A DNA stretch of 35,224 nucleotides, from positions 1 to 35,224 of the forward strand of contig JADBWK010000115.1 in assembly GCA_020404895.1 (NCBI GenBank), written 5' to 3'. Below, one piece after another: positions 24,597-32,804 of the stretch (its first letter is position 1; each line of letters begins with the position of its first letter). Origin of the DNA: Pseudanabaena sp. M085S1SP2A07QC (lineage in GTDB: Bacteria > Cyanobacteriota > Cyanobacteriia > Pseudanabaenales > Pseudanabaenaceae). The translations under genes were made by a program, and so were the position numbers. Under the pieces are notes generated by a model. That model made no database searches and was not told the DNA's origin. It saw only the letters and a list, made by a program, of their open reading frames with translations.

Positions 24597-24639
24597 AACC
24601 CGTAAAGTTGAGCCCCTGCGGGGCTCAACTTTACGGGTT
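24597..24639. terminator. 20-bp perfect hairpin between pdxA and dnaA
   Basis: AACCCGTAAAGTTGAGCCCC pairs with its complement around TGC. It stands between divergent pdxA and dnaA, so it is a repeat-type stem rather than a terminator of either. No clear DnaA-box cluster is visible in 24552-24740. Confidence 0.6.
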
Positions 24640-24740
24640 TCGATAATTTATTTTGCACAAGTAGTTAAGTAATTCTCCAAAATTTTAATCCACGCGATAA
24701 GATCGTGATCCGCTGTTAGCCCTCTTGACTAAAACCAACG

Positions 24741-26216
24741 ATGTCAGTTGATATTTCCTTAGAAACCCTCTGGAATCAAGTTCTCGAACTGCTTGAAAGC
24801 CAACTTAGCCGCCCTACTTATGAAGGGTGGATCAAAACAGTTGTGGCTGATGAGCTTACGGCTGATCGCTTGACTATTCGCACGCCCTCAATTTTTGCTA
24901 AAAATTGGCTTCATAAATATTATGTTCAAAATATTACAGATGCTGTAACGGAAATACTTGGCTACCCCGTAGAAATTCATATTGAGGCAGCTCCAACTAG
25001 CGAACCTCCCACTGGTCAACCTGAACTAAATCTAAATCTCAACGGTGCTGAGATTAGTCAAGATGGGATGCTAGAAACAGCGATCGCAGCGGAAGCAGTT
25101 CATGCTATGGCAGCAGCAATTCCCGCCACGCTCAACAATGCTCCTAGCAGTCCACAGTCCGAAACTAATGGTAATGCGCCCCGTCCTAGTAATCTCAATT
25201 CTAAGTACAATTTCAATCGGTTTGTAGTTGGTTCCACCAATCGCATGGCTCATGCAGCGGCGCTTGCTGTGTCTGAGTCTCCAGGGCGTGAGTTTAATCC
25301 TTTGTTTTTATGCGGTGGTGTGGGCTTAGGCAAAACCCATCTGATGCAAGCGATCGCTCATTATCGTCTAGAAATCGAACCAAAAGCAAGAATTGCCTAT
25401 GTATCGACAGAGCAGTTCACCAACGATCTAATTTCAGCAATTCGTAAAGATAGTATGCAGAGATTTCGGGAGCTATATCGCGAGATCGATATGCTGATTG
25501 TTGATGATATTCAATTTATCGAAGGCAAGGAATATACCCAAGAGGAGTTTTTCCATACTTTTAATACGCTTTACGAAACAGGCAAACAAATCGTATTAGC
25601 CAGCGATCGTCCACCTGCTCAGATCCCCCGCTTACAAGAGCGGCTTTGTTCACGATTCTCGATGGGATTGATTGCGGATATTCAAGTCCCAGATTTGGAG
25701 ACGCGCATGGCAATCTTGCAAAAGAAGGCGGAGTACGATCATCTCAAAATTCCTGCCGATGTCCTCCATTATATTGCAGCTAGCTACACTTCTAACATTC
25801 GCGAATTGGAAGGAGCATTAGTGCGAACTGTCGCCTATATTTCCATCTCAGGACTACCGATGACGGTAGAAAATGTTGCACCAGTTCTCAATCCTCCTAA
25901 AGAGCCTGTAGAAGTATCAGCCGAGATGGTTTTGAGTGTAGTTACAGAAATGCTGAATATTGATTTAGCGGATCTATTAGGAAATTCACGGCGCAGAGAA
26001 ATTAGCCAAGCCCGTCAGTATGTGATGTATCTCATGCGTCAACATACGAATCTCAGCTTGCCCAAAATTGGTGAGGCTGTTGGCGGTAAAGACCATACAA
26101 CGGTGATGTATAGTTGCGAAAAAGTCGCTCAACTACAATCAACTGATGGTGATATCGCCCAGTTGTTGAGGCAGTTAAGCGATCGCATTTATCTTGTCGC
26201 TCAGACTAAAAACTAA
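24741..26216 (+). CDS. dnaA: Chromosomal replication initiator DnaA
   Basis: 491 residues. Domain I (1-85): [22 protein letters not shown]. Domain II (85-150) is a long polar linker. Domain III has [19 protein letters not shown], Walker [12 protein letters not shown] (191-201), Walker [13 protein letters not shown] and the AAA+ sensor region [20 protein letters not shown]. Domain IV carries the DNA-binding [19 protein letters not shown]. It binds DnaA boxes to start replication where the organism depends on it; several cyanobacteria do not need it. It is slightly longer than usual because of the linker. dnaN is not adjacent. Confidence 0.97.
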   Translation: MSVDISLETLWNQVLELLESQLSRPTYEGWIKTVVADELTADRLTIRTPSIFAKNWLHKYYVQNITDAVTEILGYPVEIHIEAAPTSEPPTGQPELNLNLNGAEISQDGMLETAIAAEAVHAMAAAIPATLNNAPSSPQSETNGNAPRPSNLNSKYNFNRFVVGSTNRMAHAAALAVSESPGREFNPLFLCGGVGLGKTHLMQAIAHYRLEIEPKARIAYVSTEQFTNDLISAIRKDSMQRFRELYREIDMLIVDDIQFIEGKEYTQEEFFHTFNTLYETGKQIVLASDRPPAQIPRLQERLCSRFSMGLIADIQVPDLETRMAILQKKAEYDHLKIPADVLHYIAASYTSNIRELEGALVRTVAYISISGLPMTVENVAPVLNPPKEPVEVSAEMVLSVVTEMLNIDLADLLGNSRRREISQARQYVMYLMRQHTNLSLPKIGEAVGGKDHTTVMYSCEKVAQLQSTDGDIAQLLRQLSDRIYLVAQTKN

Positions 26217-26223
26217 TGGGGTA

Positions 26224-26242
26224 GATGGCGCGAATCGCCATC
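26224..26242 (+). terminator. Small hairpin after dnaA
   Basis: GATGGCG pairs with CGCCATC around a five-base loop. There is no T run, so termination is uncertain. Confidence 0.35.
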
Positions 26243-26265
26243 CATCTTTACCACACTAAAAAACT

Positions 26266-26646
26266 ATGAATATGATTGATTTTGCCGTAAATGGAACTTT
26301 AATGCGAGGACTAGAGTTAAATGGTAACTTGCAGAAGGTTGGGGCAGTATTTGTAAGAGAAGATGTAACTGCGTCTATGTATCGGCTTTGGACGATCGCC
26401 GATCGCCATCCTGCGATGCTACGTGTTAGAGAAAATGGTCAGGCGATCGCCTTAGAGATCTGGTCAGTTACTCCCGATGCTTTGGGTGCAATTTTATTGT
26501 CTGAGCCTGCGGGTCTATGTATTGGCAAAATTGTTTTAGCCGATGGACAAGAGGTTTTAGGTGTTCTCGGCGAACCATTTTTATGTGAAGGACAAAAGGA
26601 AATTACATCCTATGGTGGGTGGCGAGCTTACACTGCAAAGCGTTAA
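26266..26646 (+). CDS. Stand-alone allophanate hydrolase C-terminal-like (AH_C) domain protein
   Basis: 126 residues: FAVNGTLMRGLELNGNLQKVGAVFVREDVTASMYRLWTI, AIALEIWSVTPDALGAILLS, GLCIGKIVLADGQEVLGVLG and ITSYGGWRAYTAKR. This resembles the C-terminal domain of allophanate hydrolase (AtzF type), which has a gamma-glutamylcyclotransferase-like fold and decarboxylates the intermediate in AtzF. The amidase half is absent. Free copies exist in cyanobacteria, with unknown job. It may be read through from dnaA, 50 bases upstream. Confidence 0.78.
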   Translation: MNMIDFAVNGTLMRGLELNGNLQKVGAVFVREDVTASMYRLWTIADRHPAMLRVRENGQAIALEIWSVTPDALGAILLSEPAGLCIGKIVLADGQEVLGVLGEPFLCEGQKEITSYGGWRAYTAKR

Positions 26647-26686
26647 AAAATGTAGGGGCAATTCATGAATTGCCCCTACATTTTTT
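26645..26686. repeat. Palindromic repeat family, copy 2 (also a bidirectional terminator)
   Basis: A 42-nt perfect palindrome with AAAAAA and TTTTTT at the ends and core GGGGCAATTCATGAATTGCC. It is immediately after the AH_C gene. It is followed by TGTCACACTGAAT, nearly the same flank as copy 3. Confidence 0.85.
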
Positions 26687-26714
26687 GTGTCACACTGAAT
26701 TGAGAACTGCGTAT

Positions 26715-26761
26715 ACCAATCAAATAAAAAAGGTGCGAAGCGCCTTTTTTATTTGATTGGT
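26715..26761. terminator. Hairpin at the 3' end of the S15 hydrolase gene
   Basis: ACCAATCAAATAAAAAAGG pairs with its complement beyond a GC-rich tip (GCGAAGCG). The right arm encodes the last four codons of the hydrolase and its TAA. Confidence 0.8.
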
Positions 26762-28428
26762 AGTTGTAAATAGGAAGGATATTCAGCGCCATAAAAAATT
26801 TGCTGTGTTGCCTCCACCAAGTCACTGACTGTTGCTTCAGATGGCAATTTCTGCGTATTAGAATGTCGATCGATCGCAGGAAAAGCCGAACTTGCGATCG
26901 CTACGCCAATCCGATGCCCTTGAGCAAAATTCTGACAGGTTGGACGTAACTTAATCCGATATTCATTCACCACATCAGACTCTATCCATTCAGGCTCAGT
27001 CCATGATTTACGGAACTTCGCTCGTAAAACACCCATCGACACCAGCATTTGCTTACCATCGGGATAAATATCTAAGAGCTTAATTACCCAATCAGTATCA
27101 GGAGACGTAGTAGCAGCATAAAGAATAAATTCGGGAATACCTGCGATCATAATCTCCTCGTTCAGTTCTGCACTCTCATAAACCAATACATCCCAACGAT
27201 GATGCACATGACGCTGATCATAGAATCCATAGGGTGTAGCAGGGTTAGGATTACGAGGATCGTAAACGTAGATGTCTGGTAATTCGTAATTAGTAATTCG
27301 TAATTCGTCACTCAGTTGTTTTTGGGAAGAGAGATAGAATATTTTTGTATGCGTATCTTTCGGGAATTCTGGTAAATCTAGCCAGTGATTTTTGCCCATC
27401 AAGAACATCTGCACAGGAGCGCGATCGCAGATTCCATTTTCAATTCCCTTTAACCAAAAATCAAACCAATCTACCTGTAATTGATCAATTTTAGAAACAG
27501 CAGCTTCGCCAAAATCAATCTCGCCTACTTTCGGCAGCCAAGGCATATGCTGCCAAGGTGCAACCACTAAAAGCTGCGGTTTCGTAGTTGCTGATTTAGC
27601 TTGGTGATAGGTATTAATCGTCGCCTCAATAAAAATGTCAGCCCATCCTGCGATATGTAAAGCAGGTAAATCATAGCGATCGAAATAACTCAGAGGATTT
27701 AGCTTTTGCCAATATTCATCATCAGCTTGCTGATTCCCAATCCAATCAAAAAAGAATTTACCGAAATCTCCAAAAGATTCATTCTTAAATAGTTCTATTT
27801 CACTTAGTGGTGTAGCCCCTAACCATTTAGACATCTGCTTTTGGGCATCAAAAAGATTCGTGGCTTGAGGCTCTTGTTTTAAATACCATGCTCGATTTTG
27901 TGCCAATTGCAAAGCCCAACCCAAGTCAAAATCTAGACAAAGAGCACCACCAAAATAAAACCAACCGTGATATAAATCCGCCGTTGCCATAGTCGGACAG
28001 ATTGTAATTAGCCCTTCAGGCTGTTGCACAGCAGATTGAAATTGGGTCACCCCCTGATAGGAAAATCCATACATTCCCACCTTGCCGCTACTGCCTTCTA
28101 GTTCCTTTACACACCATTCCACCGTGTCAAATCCATCATCATATTCATTACGAAATGGATAGAACTCACCCTCAGAAGTACCGCAACCACGTACATCCTG
28201 AATCACTACAATATAGCCTTGGCTAGCATACCAACTCGGATGTACATAGGTACAGGTAGATGCGATCGCCCGACCATAGGGTAAGCGCATCAATAGTACT
28301 GGTAAAGTACTATCAACTTTTTTTGGCCGATAAATATCAGCGGTCAAGTTAATGCGATCGCGCATGGGGATTTTGACTTGGCGCTGGACATTAACTTGAG
28401 AATGGAATGCAGTTATTTTAGGAGGCAT
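26749..28428 (-). CDS. CocE/NonD-type hydrolase (X-Pro dipeptidyl-peptidase S15 family)
   Basis: 559 residues from the ATG at 28428 (a TTG lies one codon upstream). An alpha/beta-hydrolase core has MRDRINLTADIYRPKK, LMRLPYGR, YIVVIQDVRGCGTSEGEF, and the nucleophile motif GMYGFSYQG (Ser near 123). Then come PALHIAGWADIFIEATINTYH (acid) and LLVVAPWQHMPW (His). The C-terminal jelly-roll part (about 330-559) is the CocE/PepX_C domain. It cleaves acyl, ester or peptide bonds; the substrate is unknown. GTAATTC-type heptamer repeats are inserted in frame at 27279-27306 and encode ELRITNYEL. Confidence 0.88.
   Translation of the reverse strand: MPPKITAFHSQVNVQRQVKIPMRDRINLTADIYRPKKVDSTLPVLLMRLPYGRAIASTCTYVHPSWYASQGYIVVIQDVRGCGTSEGEFYPFRNEYDDGFDTVEWCVKELEGSSGKVGMYGFSYQGVTQFQSAVQQPEGLITICPTMATADLYHGWFYFGGALCLDFDLGWALQLAQNRAWYLKQEPQATNLFDAQKQMSKWLGATPLSEIELFKNESFGDFGKFFFDWIGNQQADDEYWQKLNPLSYFDRYDLPALHIAGWADIFIEATINTYHQAKSATTKPQLLVVAPWQHMPWLPKVGEIDFGEAAVSKIDQLQVDWFDFWLKGIENGICDRAPVQMFLMGKNHWLDLPEFPKDTHTKIFYLSSQKQLSDELRITNYELPDIYVYDPRNPNPATPYGFYDQRHVHHRWDVLVYESAELNEEIMIAGIPEFILYAATTSPDTDWVIKLLDIYPDGKQMLVSMGVLRAKFRKSWTEPEWIESDVVNEYRIKLRPTCQNFAQGHRIGVAIASSAFPAIDRHSNTQKLPSEATVSDLVEATQQIFYGAEYPSYLQLPIK
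27279..27306. repeat. Four heptamer repeats (GTAATTM) inside a coding sequence
   Basis: GTAATTC, GTAATTA, GTAATTC, GTAATTC in a row. Short tandem heptamers are a known cyanobacterial repeat class. On the minus strand they encode the peptide around RITNYEL without breaking the hydrolase frame. Confidence 0.8.
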
Positions 28429-28447
28429 CAAAATATTCTAGGAGTAA

Positions 28448-28478
28448 TTTAGTAGCGTGGCTTCGCCGCGCTACTAAA
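28448..28478 (-). terminator. Hairpin between a small gene and the S15 hydrolase
   Basis: TTTAGTAGCGTGGC pairs with GCCGCGCTACTAAA around TTC, with one T-G pair. Confidence 0.6.
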
Positions 28479-28483
28479 TGTTA

Positions 28484-28669
28484 TTAATTCTGCTGCCAAT
28501 CAGGAAAGACTTTTCTGATTTCAATTAGTAAATCATCAAGCTCTTCTAGGGCTTGGATTACATCTATGCTCAAGCTACCCAAATTATCTTTGAGAGACAA
28601 CTGCACTAATAATTCACGCTTGCTAGCGATCGCCACAAATTTTTCTTTTAAAGCTTCAGGAGTAGACAT
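28484..28669 (-). CDS. Small hypothetical protein
   Basis: 61 residues: MSTPEALKEKFVAIASKRELLVQLSLKDNLGSL..., ending RKVFPDWQQN. It looks like a compact helical pair with hydrophobic spacing. I do not recognise it. There is no obvious ribosome site, but it has a hairpin after its stop and composition like its neighbours. The gap from 28670 to 28856 has only a weak GGCTTCGCC stem and no gene. Confidence 0.5.
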   Translation of the reverse strand: MSTPEALKEKFVAIASKRELLVQLSLKDNLGSLSIDVIQALEELDDLLIEIRKVFPDWQQN

Positions 28670-28856
28670 ATCTATGGTTTTAGTAAGTTATTTAGGCTTG
28701 TGCCATTTAGTTTTTTATGGCGCGGCTTCGCCACATCACAAAAAACTGGTTCCTTAGCTATTTTACAGCGCTTTGCACTGAAGTAAAAATGGCACAGTTG
28801 CTCTAGATGACAAGAATTCAGGATAAACTTTACCTAAAAGAAATTTTAAAAGGCTT

Positions 28857-30335
28857 ATGCACGGCAAATTCACATTGCATCCCCCCATACGCTTTGGGAC
28901 TGACGGCTGGAGAGGCATCATTGCCGACGACTTTACATTTGAGCGCTTAGCAGCAGTTGCGCCGATCGCAGCACATATACTTCGCGAAACCTTTGGTGAA
29001 TCTGGCAGCAACACAATTATTGTTGGATACGATCGCCGTTTCATGTCCGATGCTTTCGCCAAACGCACCGCCGAAGCCGTTGCCGCAATCGGATTTGATG
29101 TCTTACTTGCCGAAGAATTTGCACCAACACCTGCTTTTAGCTGGGCAGCCTATGATCGCAAAGCTTTGGGCGCTTTGGTAATTACCGCTAGCCATAACCC
29201 CGCCAACTATTCGGGATTAAAAATTAAGGGTGCATTTGGTGGCTCAGTATCGCAAGATGTGACTGCAAAAGTTGAAGAAATTTTAGACCGTGGCGATTTT
29301 GTCTACGAAAGTCCCCAAAAAGGCAAAATCGAAACCTTTGATGCATGGGCAAGTTACTGCCAAGCTTTGCGCAACAAGGTGAATATCGAAGCGATCAAAG
29401 AGGCGATCGCAATGGGAAAGTTAACCATCTTTGCAGACGTGATGCATGGAACCGCCGCAGGTGGTTTAGCGAAAGTTTTAGAATTGCCATCCACAACCCA
29501 AGCCAGTCTTATTGAAATCAATAGCAATACTGATTCTCTCTTTGGTGGTGGCGCACCCGAACCACTTCCTCGCTATATTGCCGAGCTATTCCGTCAAGTC
29601 AAAACCTATCATCATGACCATCCCGAAAAAACTCTAGTAGGATTTGTGTTTGATGGTGATGCCGATCGCATTGCGTCGGTGGATAGCGAAGGTAATTTCT
29701 TGAGTTCTCAAATCCTGATTCCGATCCTGCTAGAACATCTTGCTAAGCATCGCGGATTTAAAGGAGAACTGATTAAAACGATCAGTGGCTCTGACCTAAT
29801 GCCCAAAGTCGCCGCTCTTTTCGATCTGACCGTTTACGAAACTCCTGTTGGCTACAAGTATATTGCCGAGAGAATGCTTTCAGGAATTCCTTGCCTATTG
29901 GGTGGCGAGGAGTCTGGTGGCATCGGCTATGGCAATCATATCCCTGAGCGAGATGCTTTGCTTTCGGCTTTGTATGTACTAGAAGCGATCGCGCTATCAA
30001 ACAAAGATTTGAGCGTTCTGTACAGCGATCTGCAAAAGCAAACTAATTTTGTCTCCCATTACGATCGCATTGATAAAAAGCTATCTGGTATGGCAGCGCG
30101 TGAGAAGCTAGTCTCTACTCTTCAGCAATTCTCTCTAACCGAAATCGCGGGACGAAAAGTAATCGATGCTAAAGCTCCTGATGGGTTTAAGTTCCGCTTA
30201 GCAGATGGAAGTTGGCTTTTAATTCGTTTTAGCGGTACTGAGCCATTGCTCCGTCTCTATTGCGAAGCATCAACACCTGAACTCGTGCATAAAACTCTAA
30301 ATTGGATTTCTAATTGGGCAGAACAATTTAATTGA
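28857..30335 (+). CDS. Phosphoglucomutase/phosphomannomutase
   Basis: 492 residues: IRFGTDGWRGIIADDFTFER at the start, the phosphoserine loop VITASHNPANYSGLKIKG (Ser112), the metal loop FVFDGDADRIASVD, the sugar-specificity loop GGEESGGIGYGNHIPERDA and the phosphate-binding tail IRFSGTEPLLRLYCEAS. All four active-site blocks of the alpha-D-phosphohexomutase superfamily are present. It interconverts hexose 1- and 6-phosphates for glycogen and cell-wall sugars; glucose against mannose preference cannot be told from sequence. A palindrome follows the stop. Confidence 0.93.
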   Translation: MHGKFTLHPPIRFGTDGWRGIIADDFTFERLAAVAPIAAHILRETFGESGSNTIIVGYDRRFMSDAFAKRTAEAVAAIGFDVLLAEEFAPTPAFSWAAYDRKALGALVITASHNPANYSGLKIKGAFGGSVSQDVTAKVEEILDRGDFVYESPQKGKIETFDAWASYCQALRNKVNIEAIKEAIAMGKLTIFADVMHGTAAGGLAKVLELPSTTQASLIEINSNTDSLFGGGAPEPLPRYIAELFRQVKTYHHDHPEKTLVGFVFDGDADRIASVDSEGNFLSSQILIPILLEHLAKHRGFKGELIKTISGSDLMPKVAALFDLTVYETPVGYKYIAERMLSGIPCLLGGEESGGIGYGNHIPERDALLSALYVLEAIALSNKDLSVLYSDLQKQTNFVSHYDRIDKKLSGMAAREKLVSTLQQFSLTEIAGRKVIDAKAPDGFKFRLADGSWLLIRFSGTEPLLRLYCEASTPELVHKTLNWISNWAEQFN

Positions 30336-30374
30336 ACATGTAGAGGCAATTCATGAATAGCCTCTACATGTTTT
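30335..30374. repeat. Palindromic repeat family, copy 3
   Basis: GTAGAGGCAATTCATGAATA and its near complement, with one mismatch to copy 1, followed by a TTTTTT tract and TGTCACACTTAAT. It probably terminates the phosphohexomutase transcript. Confidence 0.8.
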
Positions 30375-30503
30375 TTGTCACACTTAATCGAACAAGGCTA
30401 TAGCATAGTGAAGTGGCGGCAAATTAAACCCCATTCTTTACTTTTGCCATTTTTCACTCTACTCAACAATGGATTACTATATTTCTTTACCCGATCGTTC
30501 ATT

Positions 30504-30986
30504 ATGCAGATCCAGACGAGGTCACAAGTTATCATAAAGGCGCAGATTGAAACCGTTTTTGATGTGTCAACAGATAGCCAGAATCTGCCAAAGTTCTTTG
30601 CTGGTTATCAAGGAATTCCTGCAATTGTGAGGGCAAAAAACATAGATGGGTTACCCCTTCACGAAGGAAGCATCCGTATTGTTGACAACAGTGATGGCTC
30701 ATCTATTGAAGAAGTTATTGTCTCGTTACAACGCCCTACATTGCAGCAATATCAGTTAGTCAAAGGGTTTAAGCCACCATTTTCTTGGTTAGTACGTACT
30801 GCTTCTGGACAATGGCTGTATGAAACGATAGATACTAAAACAAAAGTTACGTGGAATTTTGATTTTGAGGTTCCCAATATTTTTGCTTACATAATTGTTC
30901 GCTTGGTGGTGCAACGTTCCTTTCAACAAGCTCAAGATATTTGTCTTAGAAATTTAAAGGAGTATATTGAAAATCGCAGGGAATAA
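30504..30986 (+). CDS. SRPBCC-family protein (polyketide cyclase/Bet v1-like fold)
   Basis: 160 residues from the ATG at 30504: MQIQTRSQVIIKAQIETVFDVSTDSQNLPKFFAGYQGIPAI, SIRIVDNSDGSSIEEVIVSL, QWLYETIDTKTKVTWNFDFEVP, and a long C-terminal helix RSFQQAQDICLRNLKEYIE. This is the helix-grip pattern of SRPBCC proteins, which hold hydrophobic ligands in a central cavity. The specific ligand is unknown. The open frame reaches back to 30375, but that part (MSHLIEQGYSIVKW) does not fit the fold. Confidence 0.75.
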   Translation: MQIQTRSQVIIKAQIETVFDVSTDSQNLPKFFAGYQGIPAIVRAKNIDGLPLHEGSIRIVDNSDGSSIEEVIVSLQRPTLQQYQLVKGFKPPFSWLVRTASGQWLYETIDTKTKVTWNFDFEVPNIFAYIIVRLVVQRSFQQAQDICLRNLKEYIENRRE

Positions 30987-31029
30987 CCTTCAATCAAGCA
31001 GCAGTGATGATAGTTACAGAATCAAATAT

Positions 31030-31869
31030 TTAGCAAGCTTCAGATTCTAATACACAGCGTAAAGTTGACAAACCTTTTTTGAGTTGACGAGAAATTGTGA
31101 CTGCACTCACCCCTAGCATTTTAGCGACTTCTCTTTGAGGGAGATCTTCAATAAATACAAACTCTACGATTTCTCTAGTGCGTTGTTCTAGAACTGCTAA
31201 AGCCTGCTGCAAACGGAACTTCTCATCTTGCTGTAACTGCATATTGCTTTTAGGATCAGCAACTAAATCACCAATGGAAGCAGCATCTTCTTCTTCAGAA
31301 CGAATAGGTGCATCAAGACTTAAGGGAGCGCGATTCTGACAGGCGAGTTTCGCTTCTTGCCATTCTATAAGTGTAACGCCAAGAGCATTAGCAATTTCCT
31401 GTGCCGAAGGTTCTCTTTGCAAAGTATTGCGTAACTTTTGCATCACCCTCACTGATTGCTGTTGCAAATCCATCCAACGGCGAGGAATGCGGACGGACGA
31501 ACTTTTATCACGTAAATAATGTTGAATCTCGCCGCGAATGTAGCGGACAGCAAAAGAACTAAATGCATAACCACGATTTAGCTCAAACCGATCAACGGCT
31601 CCGATTAGACCAAGTGCCCCCACTTGCAATAAATCATCGTATAGCTCAGAGTTACGATCTGCCCAAAAATGTACTTCTTTTTTGACGAGACCGATATTTA
31701 AACGCACAAGGTGATCGCGTAGGTATGTCGATGGTGCTTTGCGATATTGCTTGAGTAGTTCGAGGGTCGTGGTTTTATCTTCAGCCGAAAACTCACGTAC
31801 TTTATGAGTATATGTGTTGCCAGAGCGATCAGAGATATTGGATTTGACGGCGAGTGTTGCGGTAGTCAT
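31030..31869 (-). CDS. sigF: RNA polymerase sigma factor, SigF-like (group 3)
   Basis: 279 residues. Region 2 is HLVRLNIGLVKKEVHFWADR, DLLQVGALGLIGAVDRF, YAFSSFAVRYIRGEIQHYLRD. Region 3 is REPSAQEIANALGVTLIEWQEA. Region 4 is LPQREVAKMLGVSAVTISRQLKKGLSTL. There is no region 1. The IRGEIQHYLRDKSSSVRIPRRW block is typical of cyanobacterial SigF, tied in Synechocystis to pili, motility and stress. The spacer before it (31870-32103) holds two inverted repeats. No anti-sigma gene is adjacent. Confidence 0.88.
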   Translation of the reverse strand: MTTATLAVKSNISDRSGNTYTHKVREFSAEDKTTTLELLKQYRKAPSTYLRDHLVRLNIGLVKKEVHFWADRNSELYDDLLQVGALGLIGAVDRFELNRGYAFSSFAVRYIRGEIQHYLRDKSSSVRIPRRWMDLQQQSVRVMQKLRNTLQREPSAQEIANALGVTLIEWQEAKLACQNRAPLSLDAPIRSEEEDAASIGDLVADPKSNMQLQQDEKFRLQQALAVLEQRTREIVEFVFIEDLPQREVAKMLGVSAVTISRQLKKGLSTLRCVLESEAC

Positions 31870-32010
31870 AGTTTTGCCCTGAACTAATCAAGCCCATTGA
31901 TCAAGTCATTTAAGAAAGCTACTTGTTTGATGTAATTAGACTAGTTGTTACAGGGGCGATCGGTCACCTTGCAAGCTGTTAGGGATTTCTAAATATAAAA
32001 GATAGCCAAT

Positions 32011-32029
32011 ACCTAACAACCTGTTAGGT
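32011..32029. promoter_or_regulatory. Short palindrome upstream of sigF
   Basis: ACCTAACA and TGTTAGGT flank a three-base centre. CTGTTAGG also occurs once more at about 31975. It may be a regulator site for sigF. Confidence 0.35.
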
Positions 32030-32076
32030 GTTACAGCAATTTTCTTGTGGTTCGTTTGATCGAAAATTGCTGTAAC
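32030..32076. repeat. 15-bp inverted repeat, stem-loop between the DUF29 gene and sigF
   Basis: GTTACAGCAATTTTC at 32030-32044 is the exact complement of 32062-32076 around a 17-base loop. It may terminate the DUF29 transcript or lie in the sigF leader. No T run follows. Confidence 0.6.
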
Positions 32077-32103
32077 TAAAAGTAGAGTATTGTATCTTAT
32101 TGT

Positions 32104-32604
32104 TTAGTTCATATTGATTGGAAATTGTGGATCGAGAATTTGGGCGATCTCATAGGAGCATTCCATCGGTAAATCCTGATAATCAAGTGGAGTCTCCCGC
32201 ACAACTAGCGCTAGGGCAAGTTCATAGGCTTCAATAACTGCCTGATCGAGATAAGACTTTAAACTAGGATTTTCTTGGATATGCAATTTGATCTGTTTGC
32301 GTTGTTCGCGGATTGTGGCTTTCCAACTTTTCCCTCTCAGTTCGGGTTGATAATCCCACTTCAGCAAATGTCCGATTAGTATGCCTAGACGATTTCGTAG
32401 TTCTTGTTTTTGTTGCTTACCCAACGATGTGATCTCCTCGACCAAATTCTCAATATCCAACTCTTGCCAATTACCTAAACGCAATAGTTCTGATTGCGTT
32501 TGTGTCCAAGCATAAAAATCTAGGTCGTACAAATTAGTTGGAATAAGACTGCGATCACTTATTTCATTCTGTATGGAGTGGGCTTCTAATTGTACTTCGA
32601 CCAT
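32104..32604 (-). CDS. DUF29 family protein
   Basis: 166 residues from the ATG at 32604, with AGGAG six bases upstream; a GTG lies one codon earlier. It has the family blocks LYDLDFYAWTQTQSELLRLGNW, LDIENLVEEITSLGKQQKQELRNRL, LLKWDYQPELRGKSWKATIREQRKQI. It is paralogous to the DUF29 gene at 2503 but clearly diverged. The function is unknown. It diverges from the helicase-like gene, with a 200-base AT-rich gap containing TATAAT at 32763-32768. Confidence 0.87.
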   Translation of the reverse strand: MVEVQLEAHSIQNEISDRSLIPTNLYDLDFYAWTQTQSELLRLGNWQELDIENLVEEITSLGKQQKQELRNRLGILIGHLLKWDYQPELRGKSWKATIREQRKQIKLHIQENPSLKSYLDQAVIEAYELALALVVRETPLDYQDLPMECSYEIAQILDPQFPINMN

Positions 32605-32804
32605 CACTTACTCCTGTATAAATTCCGAACAAGGAGCTTAAGAACCTTGTATCGATATTAAACACCGTAACATACTCATCAAAAAAAAATGCTATCGGCA
32701 TTTCTAAAGATGTATTCGTATTTTAATTATAGATTTATCTATTAAAATTCAGAGAAACTGGCTATAATATGTAAAAGTTTTTACTCAACGTTTTGGGGGA
32801 ATAT

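Noticed and set aside
24552-24740. Replication origin upstream of dnaA
   Set aside because: I could not find a cluster of DnaA boxes (TTWTCCACA type). One degenerate TTAATCCAC is not enough, and cyanobacterial origins are often elsewhere.
30375-30503. N-terminal 43-residue extension of the SRPBCC protein with a hydrophobic stretch
   Set aside because: It lies right after a terminator palindrome and does not fit the fold; the ATG at 30504 is more likely the start, although no strong ribosome site decides it.
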